A stretch of 64,000 nt of DNA from Paenalcaligenes hominis_A. Its GTDB lineage: Bacteria; Pseudomonadota; Gammaproteobacteria; Burkholderiales; Burkholderiaceae_B. Under the pieces are notes generated by a model that worked only from the letters and a program-made list of their open reading frames with translations, ran no database searches and was not told the DNA's origin. Numbering within the stretch: position 1 is the first letter of the stretch; the number at the start of each line of letters is the position of its first letter. Below, piece after piece: positions 56,431 to 64,000 of this stretch. The DNA lies in NCBI RefSeq assembly GCF_041359055.1, contig NZ_JBGJKZ010000002.1, positions 636,373 through 700,372 on the forward strand, written 5' to 3'. The position numbers and the translations under genes are program-made.

Positions 56431-57963
56431 TTAACGCTTGGATTGTATTTGCGCAGCCTTTGCTTTAAAGCCCATAAACGATAGAAATGCTGACCCTAAT
56501 TGTGCTGCAGTCAGGCTATCGTCAACCGATGCATGGGGTTGAGCTATTGCGTCGTCGGAGCGCCATAAAAGGTAATCGGTGGTGCCGTCTGGCTCGCCTA
56601 ACTGTTGGTATACCCCACTCATAATAGGCACATGGTCGCCAAACATGCACAGCCCCGCTGGGCGTGATGAGGCTGCTAAGGTTTGCTGCAGTTGCTGCAA
56701 TAACTGATCAGCATGTTGGATATGGCGCACATAGGGCAGCAGATCCTCAGCCCCTTTGGGAACCGGCTGTTGCAACAATGTCTTGGCCTCGGTGTGGCTG
56801 ACAGTTTCCCAATGCAACGGGCCGTGATTTTCCATGGTTATAACATGCACAAATACAGGTTGATCTATATGTGCCTGCACCAGTTCAGTCACCTTGCGCC
56901 CGAGGGCTGCATCGGACACATACGCACCAAAATAATCCTCTTTGCCAAAAGCATGGATATCAATAAACTCATCAAAACCTAGCAGCGGCATGGCCGTATT
57001 ACGGCGATAAAAGGACGCGGCATAGGGATGCACACAAATGGTTTTGTAACCCATAGAGCGTAAATACTGCGCCAAACTAGGCACACAGTGTTTGGCTAAA
57101 CGGCGATATGGATTGAATTGATGCACCCCCAGTAGCGCGGGCTCTAGCCCTGACAACACGGCGTACTCGGTACGTACTGTGTTTGCGCCCCACGATGGTA
57201 CCTGAAGTACGCCGCTCTGCCCCGCTGCTGCCATTTGATCAAACTGAGCCAGCACCTGTGGCTGTACGTAATCGGCATAATAACGACGCGGATCAAAAAA
57301 TGACTCGCTTTGCAATAGTACCAAATGCGGTAACACAGCAGGAGCCTGCCAAGACTGGGCAAAAGGAGCGTGTGGCTGTAAGTTTAAAGCCTGACGTTCG
57401 GCCTGTGCATAGCGCCACAAAGCCGGTGTAAAACCCATTTGCTGTATATCGGCACTAGGCTGCCAACTGGGCTGAGCACGAGCCAGCGCACCACCCAAAA
57501 ACAAGGCTACCGCCCCCGTCCCTGCAAACCACAACACGGCGGCAAGCCACCGGTGATAAGCCGGCTCAAAATAAAACGCCAGCGCCGCTGCTGCAATATA
57601 AACCGCAAACCCCAAAACCGTATTGGCTATACCGAAAAAAGGCAAATACAAACGGGGGTGCTTGATGGCATCCCAAAAATATTCGGTATCGGTATAAAAA
57701 AATGGCTCGCGTAAAAAATGCTGCTTCATATTGCTAATAATAATCAACAGCAACTGCAAACCAATCAAATTAAACAAAGCAAACCAAGGACGTTGAAACA
57801 ACAACATCTCAAAGGCAAAGCCCATTGACCACAGCCCAGCATGCACACAAAAATGCCGTAAATGACGCCGTAAACGCGGACGCGGCTTGGCCGCATAATC
57901 CAACAACAGCGACACCGCGTAGCCCAACACCACCAAAGCAATTAGGGCAAAATCAATGCTCAT
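56431..57963 (-). CDS. rkpI: Membrane sulfatase-fold protein (RkpI-like)
   Basis: 510 residues: four or five transmembrane helices in the first 165, then a large soluble domain with an alkaline phosphatase/sulfatase fold like LTA synthase. Key pieces are LLQSESFFDPRRYY, WGANTVRTEYAVLSGLEP (the Thr is in the place of the nucleophile), VHVITMENHGPLHW and CMFGDHVPIM (metal ligands). It would transfer or cleave a phospho-group on the outer face of the inner membrane. Its place beside the dehydrogenase and KpsS-like genes suggests equivalence to RkpI of Sinorhizobium, a membrane protein needed for K-antigen production; that equivalence is inferred. Confidence 0.75.
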   Translation of the reverse strand: MSIDFALIALVVLGYAVSLLLDYAAKPRPRLRRHLRHFCVHAGLWSMGFAFEMLLFQRPWFALFNLIGLQLLLIIISNMKQHFLREPFFYTDTEYFWDAIKHPRLYLPFFGIANTVLGFAVYIAAAALAFYFEPAYHRWLAAVLWFAGTGAVALFLGGALARAQPSWQPSADIQQMGFTPALWRYAQAERQALNLQPHAPFAQSWQAPAVLPHLVLLQSESFFDPRRYYADYVQPQVLAQFDQMAAAGQSGVLQVPSWGANTVRTEYAVLSGLEPALLGVHQFNPYRRLAKHCVPSLAQYLRSMGYKTICVHPYAASFYRRNTAMPLLGFDEFIDIHAFGKEDYFGAYVSDAALGRKVTELVQAHIDQPVFVHVITMENHGPLHWETVSHTEAKTLLQQPVPKGAEDLLPYVRHIQHADQLLQQLQQTLAASSRPAGLCMFGDHVPIMSGVYQQLGEPDGTTDYLLWRSDDAIAQPHASVDDSLTAAQLGSAFLSFMGFKAKAAQIQSKR

Positions 57964-58723
57964 AATCTAAACGACGCAAAATCCATGCAGAAACCGAGGG
58001 GTGCAACACGCTTAAACCCCAAGTGCCAAAATTCAAAGGAAAGGGAAAACTAATACGTGGCGGATTTTTACGCAGACGCTTTTGAATATAGGCGGCAGCC
58101 TTGGGGGCGGCCCATAAAAACGGCTTTGGCCCTGGCATCTCTTCACACATTTTAGAACTAACATAACCCGGCATGACGACGCTCAAACGTACACCCTGAG
58201 GGGCCAACCAGTCGCGCATGCCCTCGCCATACACTTTTACCGCGGCTTTGCTTGCGCTATAGCTGGGTGTAACAGGCAAGCCTCTATAGGCCGCTAACGA
58301 GCTCATCAATACTATTTGCCCCTGCGCTCGGGCGCGCATGCTGGGCAACACTCCATGCACCGTAGCAAATACCGCATCCACATTAATGCTCAGCAAACGA
58401 CGAACATCAGCCCACTGCTCGCCTGCATTGTCCTCACCATGATTAATATTGACTCCCGCATTGGCAAACACCAAATCCACGGGTTGCTGAGCACAAAAAT
58501 CCATTAACCACGTGCGCCAACCCTCGGTGTCGCTTAAATCAAAACGCACGGCTTCCACCTGCGCCCCTAACTGCTGACACGCCTGCTGAATACCCGCTAA
58601 TAGGTCGGGATTACGCCCTTGCAACACTAAAAACACACCCGGTGCGGCATACGCAAGGGCCAAGGCGCGCCCGATACCTCCGGTAGCGCCTGTAATTAAA
58701 ACCGTCTGAGGTTTAGGGGACAT
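57953..58723 (-). CDS. rkpH: Short-chain dehydrogenase (RkpH-like)
   Basis: 256 residues. NADP-type motif TGATGGIG (residues 11-18), NAGVNINHG, and the catalytic Ser/Tyr/Lys in SSLAAYRGLPVTPSYSASK. It overlaps the downstream membrane gene by 11 bases and the upstream KpsS-like gene by 11 bases, so the three are one translation-coupled unit. In this setting it would reduce the amino ketone from the synthase/oxoamine synthase pair to an amino alcohol, as proposed for RkpH. The substrate is inferred. Confidence 0.8.
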   Translation of the reverse strand: MSPKPQTVLITGATGGIGRALALAYAAPGVFLVLQGRNPDLLAGIQQACQQLGAQVEAVRFDLSDTEGWRTWLMDFCAQQPVDLVFANAGVNINHGEDNAGEQWADVRRLLSINVDAVFATVHGVLPSMRARAQGQIVLMSSLAAYRGLPVTPSYSASKAAVKVYGEGMRDWLAPQGVRLSVVMPGYVSSKMCEEMPGPKPFLWAAPKAAAYIQKRLRKNPPRISFPFPLNFGTWGLSVLHPSVSAWILRRLDYEH

Positions 58724-59951
58724 AATTCAACTCGATAAAAGACTGCGATGCCAATAACGCTGGCACCGTCTGCTGAACAGCCATACGAATGCCTGCTGAA
58801 GTGTAAAAACCGCCATTTAGCTGGGTAGCATGAATCACCACATTGCGGAAATGGTGAAACAAGTTCATGTTGGGGCGCTGTAAATCGCACCAAAACTGAT
58901 CCAACGGCCCGTCATAGCTTAGCCCCGCTATATCGTAAATGGCCTCGCCAAGCACTTTAGTGGGTAAGGCATGGTAAAGCGCTGAGGCCCCCACCGTGCT
59001 ATTTACCGTTACGACTCCCGTGGCTTGACCTAATAAGGTGGGCATAGCCCCAGTTTGCAAAAACACGACCCGATCCGCAATCGCATACTGCTGCGCCAAG
59101 GCGGAGGCATTTTTTTCATGATTAACTAACCCCATATCTAAGGGGTGATTTTTAATCACCAATACAGCATCCGACGGCGCATGCTGCGCAAACGACGCCA
59201 ACACCGTATCCATGACCTGATACATGTTTTTAAAGGGAGAGTGACTGCGAATTTGCGCGTCAGAATCTAACTGCAAAGGCAATAAATAAAACGCTTTATC
59301 TTGGGCTAAAAAACGCCCAATGGTTTTGCTGTCTTGAGTCTGCCGCCGCACTATGCTTTGTTTGATTTGTTTTGCCAAATACGGCCAGTACTCCTGCCAA
59401 GCAGTATGAGGTGCATGGTATTGGTATTGCGGAAACTGCCAGCGATTAGCCAAACTACAGAAATGATAAGCCACATCGAACCAGGCTCGCATATAAAACG
59501 ACGAGCTAAACGATAAGCCATTGCGGTAATTAGGCACCAACGGCCCCCACTCCTGATACCACAAGGGATCTTTGGGTAATGCTGAGTTAGCATTAACACC
59601 GCCCCGCTCTAGCGTAAACCAATAGGGACGAAAATACCCCTCTTCAAACACATGAACCCGTATCCCCAACTGCTTTGCAATCTGGATGGCTGCTTGGTGC
59701 ACGGGACGTTCGTCGCCGAACAACACCACATCAGTCACGGTTTGGGTTCTATAGAACTCGGCCATAAACGCCGTCATTTGATCCGCCGGCAACGTACAAC
59801 TATGCGCATTGCCATTGCGACGCCAAAATACCTTGTCACCCACCGTAAAATTTAACCGCAATACACCATGCCCTTGTTTTTTCAAGGCCTCGGCCAAATC
59901 AGCAAAAAAGGGCGAATTGACGCCCTGAAGAAAAAGAAATTGGTGATTCAC
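58713..59951 (-). CDS. rkpJ: KpsS-like capsule polysaccharide protein (RkpJ-like)
   Basis: 412 residues of the KpsS/KpsC-type capsule biosynthesis family, whose members in E. coli add the Kdo linker on a lipid anchor in the cytoplasm. Visible segments: FLFLQGVNSPFFADLAEALK, HVFEEGYFRPYWFTLE, LVIKNHPLDMG, VVTVNSTVGASALYHALPT. First gene of the kpsS-SDR-sulfatase-kdsA set. The partner KpsC and the export genes are not in the window. A hairpin lies about 125 bases upstream of its start. Rather than export, family knowledge points to linker synthesis. Confidence 0.82.
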   Translation of the reverse strand: MNHQFLFLQGVNSPFFADLAEALKKQGHGVLRLNFTVGDKVFWRRNGNAHSCTLPADQMTAFMAEFYRTQTVTDVVLFGDERPVHQAAIQIAKQLGIRVHVFEEGYFRPYWFTLERGGVNANSALPKDPLWYQEWGPLVPNYRNGLSFSSSFYMRAWFDVAYHFCSLANRWQFPQYQYHAPHTAWQEYWPYLAKQIKQSIVRRQTQDSKTIGRFLAQDKAFYLLPLQLDSDAQIRSHSPFKNMYQVMDTVLASFAQHAPSDAVLVIKNHPLDMGLVNHEKNASALAQQYAIADRVVFLQTGAMPTLLGQATGVVTVNSTVGASALYHALPTKVLGEAIYDIAGLSYDGPLDQFWCDLQRPNMNLFHHFRNVVIHATQLNGGFYTSAGIRMAVQQTVPALLASQSFIELNYVP

Positions 59952-60074
59952 GTAACTAATTTATAAAAGCAACTCTACATTAAGACGGCTATTTTACGTC
60001 TTTTCGTAGTTAATTAGGGGTTAATGAAGCTAAGTTTTACGGAATCACGCTTTTGCTTGACATCAAGATGAAAT

Positions 60075-60097
60075 AAAAAGCGCCCACCCCGCTTTTT
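60075..60097. terminator. Hairpin in the leader of the capsule operon
   Basis: 8-bp stem AAAAAGCG/CGCTTTTT with a CCCACCC loop and a T run on both strands. It lies in the 400-base gap 59952-60351 between the divergent capsule operon and a small membrane gene. It may be an attenuator for rkpJ or the terminator of an unseen short RNA on the plus strand. The rest of the gap shows no gene and no ops/JUMPstart word. Confidence 0.5.
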
Positions 60098-60351
60098 TAT
60101 CTGATATCCATACGCGAGCAAAGCCTTGTCTAGCCTGCCTTAAACGATAAAACCCGAATTTTCTAATTGTGGGTAGAATGAATTAGCCTAAGCGTTAGCC
60201 TCAGAGATCGGTGCTTGGTATGGTAGGTTTTTGGGTCTGCTTTTTAAAGCTAGACAAAGTAGAGGGGGTTTGTCGTTTTATTTAGAAAAAAGCACAGCGT
60301 ACTTATAGGTAGAATAGAGCCAACGCATTCATTGATCTAAAAGGAAAACAA

Positions 60352-60654
60352 ATGGGCACCGCTAATATCTGGCATTACTACGTTGGTTTTATGGGAGCCA
60401 GCTTTTTTTGGACCGTACTGGCCTGGTTGGTTAGCGCATTTTTAACTGGCTATGTCGCCAAAGAAAAAGGCTATCCATTTCTAATATGGCTGATCGGTGG
60501 GCTACTGTTCCCGGGCATTACATTGCTTGCGGCAGTAGGACTGCCTGTTAGAACGCTTTTTCAGCCACAACAAAAAGAACCCATCAATACGCCTACACAC
60601 ACCACTGAACCAGTAGAAAAAAATGAGCCGTATATTACGGTGGATAAAATTTGA
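60352..60654 (+). CDS. Small membrane protein of unknown function
   Basis: 100 residues with two hydrophobic segments (about 8-32, and 42-68, WLIGGLLFPGITLLAAVGL) and a polar C-terminal tail ending YITVDKI. A clear AAAGGAAA site lies ahead of the ATG. I do not recognise the family. It stands between the capsule genes and the retron and is transcribed towards the retron. Confidence 0.6.
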   Translation: MGTANIWHYYVGFMGASFFWTVLAWLVSAFLTGYVAKEKGYPFLIWLIGGLLFPGITLLAAVGLPVRTLFQPQQKEPINTPTHTTEPVEKNEPYITVDKI

Positions 60655-60674
60655 TTTTTGACTACAAATCTAAC

Positions 60675-60740
60675 GCATTTTTTAGAGCAAATAAAAAATG
60701 CTTGCTCACGAACTGCCGTCAAGCCCCCCCAGACGGCAGT
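60675..60740. repeat. Two adjacent short hairpins
   Basis: GCATTTTTTA/TAAAAAATGC (60675-60684, 60692-60701) and ACTGCCGTC/GACGGCAGT (60712-60720, 60732-60740). The first can end the small membrane gene transcript; the second has no T run and no obvious role. Confidence 0.5.
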
Positions 60741-60764
60741 AGTGACGGCGATGAGTATTTAAAT

Positions 60765-60815
60765 GCGCTTGGTTGACATCCTCCTCGTTCTAAACGACGA
60801 GGCTTTCCGCACGTT
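60765..60815 (-). mobile_element. Possible IS200/IS605 right-end remnant
   Basis: Hairpin 60780-60802 (CCTCCTCGTT, loop CTA, AACGACGAGG, one mismatch). On the minus strand it reads GAAAGCCTCGTCGTTTAG then GAACGAGGAGGATGTCAACC, which resembles the right-end hairpin with GGATGTCA that follows tnpB in many IS200/IS605 elements. No tnpA or tnpB is present; the retron HNH gene occupies the place where tnpB would lie. Confidence 0.45.
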
Positions 60816-60831
60816 TGGGTAAACTTACGGA

Positions 60832-61485
60832 CTAAAGGCTCCAAATTTGTCTTAAAACTGCGGAATGCTCTTCATTTTCAAATTTTGCTAAATTTTCATT
60901 GCGCTCGCTCTCAAGCAATTCTTTCACCTCTAAATCACCACTTTCCGAGCACTCATTAAGCAACTCAAAATAGTCCTGAGCAAATTGACGCCCTATGAGA
61001 GCCACTTGGCGACGCTTACCTCTCAACTTAGAGTTACCGTTTAGATTAAAGATTAAAATGGTGTTTTGGGCAATTTTAGTATCCGAATCGCTTAACCCTT
61101 CTTTAGGGACCACAGTGCCATCCGCAACAAAAACCAAATAGTCAGCAGGGTCCATACTATCTGGCTTACAAACCTTAGCCATATCAATCGTTGAGGGTGC
61201 TTTGTTATCTTTATAATTGCCACAACTATTCAAATCATTGCATGACCCAAACAAATTAGCCCACTCAAACGTCTTCTGTGGCTTTTCCCTACGTCTAAAA
61301 AAGTGCTCGATATGTTTTTTGTCATTCAACCGACGCTCACAATATGCACAAAACGCCCCCTGCATCGCTTCAAGCTGCTGCCAAAGCTCAACCTTATCTG
61401 CTCCGCTAACACAATGCCACTCATCTCTGCCATGATGATAATTACTTAAACAGGTAGGAGATTCAGTTCTGTTTAACTTACGCAT
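60832..61485 (-). CDS. ptuB: Retron/Septu HNH endonuclease (PtuB-like)
   Basis: 217 residues. The HNH site has CAYC at residues 46-49, HIEHF (58-62), NLFGSCN (77-83) and a second SCGNYKD element, the pattern of HNH nucleases found next to retron ATPases. It would be the nuclease that attacks nucleic acid when the system is triggered. It is the last gene of the three-gene retron operon, 4 bases after ptuA. The name follows Septu usage; the family is also listed as retron-associated HNH. Confidence 0.85.
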   Translation of the reverse strand: MRKLNRTESPTCLSNYHHGRDEWHCVSGADKVELWQQLEAMQGAFCAYCERRLNDKKHIEHFFRRREKPQKTFEWANLFGSCNDLNSCGNYKDNKAPSTIDMAKVCKPDSMDPADYLVFVADGTVVPKEGLSDSDTKIAQNTILIFNLNGNSKLRGKRRQVALIGRQFAQDYFELLNECSESGDLEVKELLESERNENLAKFENEEHSAVLRQIWSL

Positions 61486-61489
61486 GCCC

Positions 61490-62977
61490 CTACCCCTTTT
61501 GCCTAATTCTTTTTTTCAACTGCTGCAAACTAATTTGCGCATCTAGCTCTTTTATAACGGGGTGATCATTCCCAAAATGATCTCGAAGTTTCCTTTTTAA
61601 ACATAAGCCTTCGTCATTCTCCCAAATGTTTTGCTCAATCAATGCCTGATAATTTGTAATCCATTTAGACTCCTTGATGTTAGGGACGGAGTGAGTGCCC
61701 ATTAACTGCTCCAGCACATCTGAACTCATCACACCTTTGGTCTGAAAGCTGGGTTTTTCTACATAAGCCGTGCCATGATCTTCAGAACCGAGAATACGGA
61801 TGCTCTTTTTATCAACCGTAGACAACACATGGGGGCTATGAGTGGTAACTATAAACTGCACATTTTTAAATGTTTCTACTAGTCTTATCAAAATATGCTG
61901 CTGCCACTGCGGATGTAAATGAAGCTCAATCTCATCAATTAAAACCACGCCATGTGCTTCTAATGGGTTAGTCATAGCAGGATTTAGAGTTAGCATACGT
62001 AATGCCAAATCCCCCACCAAAGCCGCCAATGTTTTTTGCCCATGAGACAGTTGTAAAAAGTTTATTCGATTACCAAAATTATCCAGCTTAACTTCATCTC
62101 TGCCACTACTGCGATCAAGCTCTAACTTCCGAATATAAGGAACTGCACTTTCAATGGCCTGATCAACAAGCTGTATTTTTGCTTTATAGTAATCAGAAGA
62201 TCCCGCTAGATTGCACAACTCAACGTAACGCATCAAAAAAGAATCCGTCCTAGCACTGGCTCCGGAGAAATCCTTATACGCATTAAACCTAGATGCAAAA
62301 AAAGTCTTTAATTCAGTGTCTCTTCCCCCTCTGAAAGAGCCCGTAAACGTGCGCTCTACTGCATAATAAGCAAACACAGGCAACTGCGTTTTGTCTCGTT
62401 CTTCATTTGCAACCAACAAACGGTAAATCGCACCCAGTTGCGTAGACACCTGCAGGCTAGAAGAAATCTCGCCTGCCCAACCTGAGACCGCTTTTACTAA
62501 AGACATATCAAATGCGGTTGTTTCATTTAAAGAAAACGAACCAACAATCTGTGCGTAATCTTTTGCGTGCGTATTAATATCAAAGTCTAATACAGGTAAA
62601 CCATTGCTATTCGCCTTCACTATACGATTACTAAACCAAGACAACAGACGAGCAATCGCATCAACCACACTCGTTTTACCTGCCCCATTTTCACCAATAA
62701 CAACTGTTAAATCAGGTTCAAACTCAATGTGTAGAGCTCTATAACGCCTAAACTCATAAAGGTTAAGTTTATGAATGCAAAAGCGTGCCTGCTCCATGCT
62801 GCTATGTAACTGCTCGAAATAAAAACCTGCTCTATCTAGGTTTATCGCACCAATATCTTTACCCGTTAAATAGCACTCATACAACTCAGACTGGGAGAGA
62901 ATATTGCCGCCCTTTGCATTACGGATTAAAGCTCTTATCCCTTTTGGGAGTTCTTCTTTATTTAGATCTATCATCAT
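61490..62977 (-). CDS. ptuA: Retron/Septu ATPase (PtuA-like)
   Basis: About 495 residues of the SMC/ABC-like (overcoming-lysogenisation/RecF-like) ATPase group. A helical N-terminal region precedes Walker A GENGAGKT (residues 95-102). LSHGQKTLAALVGDLALRM is the signature motif, VVLIDEIELHLHPQWQ is Walker B, and TTHSPHVLST is the switch His. The ATG at 62977 (or the next codon, 62974) is preceded by GAGG and lies 20 bases inside the end of the RT gene, so the two are translation-coupled. With PtuB it is the effector of Ec78-type retrons. Confidence 0.87.
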   Translation of the reverse strand: MMIDLNKEELPKGIRALIRNAKGGNILSQSELYECYLTGKDIGAINLDRAGFYFEQLHSSMEQARFCIHKLNLYEFRRYRALHIEFEPDLTVVIGENGAGKTSVVDAIARLLSWFSNRIVKANSNGLPVLDFDINTHAKDYAQIVGSFSLNETTAFDMSLVKAVSGWAGEISSSLQVSTQLGAIYRLLVANEERDKTQLPVFAYYAVERTFTGSFRGGRDTELKTFFASRFNAYKDFSGASARTDSFLMRYVELCNLAGSSDYYKAKIQLVDQAIESAVPYIRKLELDRSSGRDEVKLDNFGNRINFLQLSHGQKTLAALVGDLALRMLTLNPAMTNPLEAHGVVLIDEIELHLHPQWQQHILIRLVETFKNVQFIVTTHSPHVLSTVDKKSIRILGSEDHGTAYVEKPSFQTKGVMSSDVLEQLMGTHSVPNIKESKWITNYQALIEQNIWENDEGLCLKRKLRDHFGNDHPVIKELDAQISLQQLKKRIRQKG

Positions 62978-63899
62978 TAACCTCACAAATAGCAATTAGA
63001 GCCGCTGCGCCATATTTTTTTTCTAAAGCATAAATAAAATCAGGCTCTATATGCTTGGCAAAAGACAACAGACCACGCAAGTGATTAACATCCTCAGGGC
63101 CAAGTTGTTGCAATGTGAACTGATGCAATAAATGCTTTATATATCGCTTTCTCTTTCTGCCCAAAGAAAGCTTAGCCTCATTCGTTAATGTAATGCCCGT
63201 CACGTGCCGGTTATGCGCTTTAGATGAAAAGATCGTTTTACGACGGTTAACGGTCAGAGCAGCATCAAAACATTCAACGAGTAAATCAGCCACCAACTCA
63301 GGCATGTCCATCAATACACCTTGACCCCGAGTTGAAAACGTCAAATCATCTGCATAGCGCGTATACACAATCCCTTTGCTACGACTAAGCCGTTCAAGCT
63401 TGGTATCAAAACCGTGCATAACAAAATTAGATACCGCAGGTGAACTTGGTGCACCCACGCTGAGCATTAAGGACCCCGACAATTTTTTACTTGGTGACCA
63501 AAACAACAATCGCTCTATTAGTTTTTTTTCGCTAGGATCAGGAAGGTCAAAAAAACGCTCCCATTCTGCCCAAAAAACCGCAGGAGTAATGGAGTTAAAA
63601 AAGCTATTAAGATCAAGCTTTAATAAGTAGTTATTTCTTTTGTGCGCGTTTGCATTGTCTTTAATACTCAAACCAGAACGATAGGCCATTGCAGCACTAT
63701 GCATAGGAAGGGGATTAATCAATAAAAAAGTGCGCTGTAAATTTTTAAGCTCAGGAGTAGGCTGAGCTATTGTGCGCTCGCCATGAGTACGTTTTGGAAT
63801 TTTATAAACTTTGTAGTAAAGCGGAGCACGTAACAAAAACACCGTGACCTCAGCTTCACTTTTACCTAGTTCACTGGCTAGCTGTTTAACAATGCCCAT
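62958..63899 (-). CDS. Retron reverse transcriptase
   Basis: 313 residues. The retron-specific NAxxH motif is NANAH (82-86), just before KLDLNSFF; SVGAPSSPAVSNF follows, the catalytic YADD is at 182-185 and the retron VTG motif at 233-235. It would make msDNA from a structured RNA encoded just upstream. GGGG lies ahead of the ATG. Not a group II intron enzyme: no maturase or endonuclease domain, and length is that of retron RTs. Confidence 0.93.
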   Translation of the reverse strand: MGIVKQLASELGKSEAEVTVFLLRAPLYYKVYKIPKRTHGERTIAQPTPELKNLQRTFLLINPLPMHSAAMAYRSGLSIKDNANAHKRNNYLLKLDLNSFFNSITPAVFWAEWERFFDLPDPSEKKLIERLLFWSPSKKLSGSLMLSVGAPSSPAVSNFVMHGFDTKLERLSRSKGIVYTRYADDLTFSTRGQGVLMDMPELVADLLVECFDAALTVNRRKTIFSSKAHNRHVTGITLTNEAKLSLGRKRKRYIKHLLHQFTLQQLGPEDVNHLRGLLSFAKHIEPDFIYALEKKYGAAALIAICEVNDDRSK

Positions 63900-64000
63900 T
63901 CAAAACCCCAATAAAAAAGCCCAAGAGCATAACTCCTGAGCTTTACTCTTTACTAAAGGAAGCGCTAGGCGCATAACCTTAATGAGGAACGAGTTAAGGT
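63900..64000 (-). ncRNA. Retron leader, partial msr-msd candidate
   Basis: The 101 bases upstream of the retron RT, cut by the window edge. On the minus strand there is a hairpin ACCTTAA/TTAAGGT, then TTATGCGCCTAGCGC, and next to RT a hairpin AGCTCAGGAG/CTCTTGGGCT followed by TTTTTT. ATGCGC with TAGCG resembles the branch-point neighbourhood of the Ec86 msr, but the pairing a1/a2 ends cannot be found within the window, so the RNA probably extends past 64000. The last hairpin could be its terminator. Confidence 0.5.

Noticed and set aside
59952..60351. JUMPstart/ops element for RfaH ahead of the capsule operon
   Set aside because: I looked for GGCGGTAG on the minus strand upstream of rkpJ and did not find it.
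62958..63899. Group II intron reverse transcriptase
   Set aside because: No maturase or HNH domain in the protein, no intron RNA structure nearby, and the NAxxH and VTG motifs are those of retrons.

Overview
The window looks like a chromosomal segment of a betaproteobacterium, most likely of the family Alcaligenaceae, with moderate GC near one half by eye. This rests on protein relatedness recalled from known families and on gene order (ribF-ileS-lspA-coaBC-dut with clpA-clpS beside it; exbB-exbD-lpxK-Trm112-kdsB-adk; a long aspartate carbamoyltransferase with an N-terminal helix-turn-helix extension). No rRNA or tRNA gene was recognised, and no complete insertion sequence was seen.

Positions 1-28100 are core housekeeping genes in tight blocks. 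They cover DNA repair (uvrD, xseA), RNA modification, purine, flavin and CoA synthesis, isoleucyl-tRNA synthetase, lipoprotein processing, Clp proteolysis, superoxide dismutase, lipid A/Kdo steps (lpxK, kdsB), adenylate kinase, the lipid II flippase murJ, ribosomal protein S20 and argF. Many are separated by clear intrinsic terminators. Positions 29786-36540 hold argG, a Nudix hydrolase, a hypothetical protein, a tricarboxylate transporter membrane pair (tctB-tctA) and a two-component system just upstream of it on the same strand. Positions 38459-45440 hold a nitronate monooxygenase-like enzyme, pyrB, a SecD-like lipoprotein, a small hydrophobic protein, a Fur-box-preceded TonB receptor and nagB.

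Positions 45601-59951 are an accessory surface-polysaccharide locus that resembles the rkpA-G-H-I-J genes of Sinorhizobium meliloti: a reducing type I polyketide/fatty-acid synthase, an alpha-oxoamine synthase, a short-chain dehydrogenase, a membrane sulfatase-fold protein and a KpsS-like capsule protein, with kdsA in between. The 2,495-codon synthase frame is cut by one in-frame amber codon at 49768-49770. No capsule ABC transporter or glycosyltransferase is present in the window.

Three non-coding repeat clusters (28130-29660, 36620-38345, 54457-55445) each contain three copies of two related inverted-repeat modules (called A and B here) set in longer conserved spacers. Some A-module arms show compensatory changes. 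Clusters 1 and 2 are inverted relative to each other and bracket 7 kb; clusters 2 and 3 are in the same orientation and bracket 16 kb. They are the least explained DNA in the window.

The right end (60832-64000, minus strand) is a retron defence operon: a retron reverse transcriptase, a PtuA-like ATPase and a PtuB-like HNH nuclease (the retron/Septu arrangement of Ec78-type systems). Its non-coding RNA would lie at the right edge and is probably cut by the window boundary. A hairpin resembling the right end of an IS200/IS605 element sits just after the operon.
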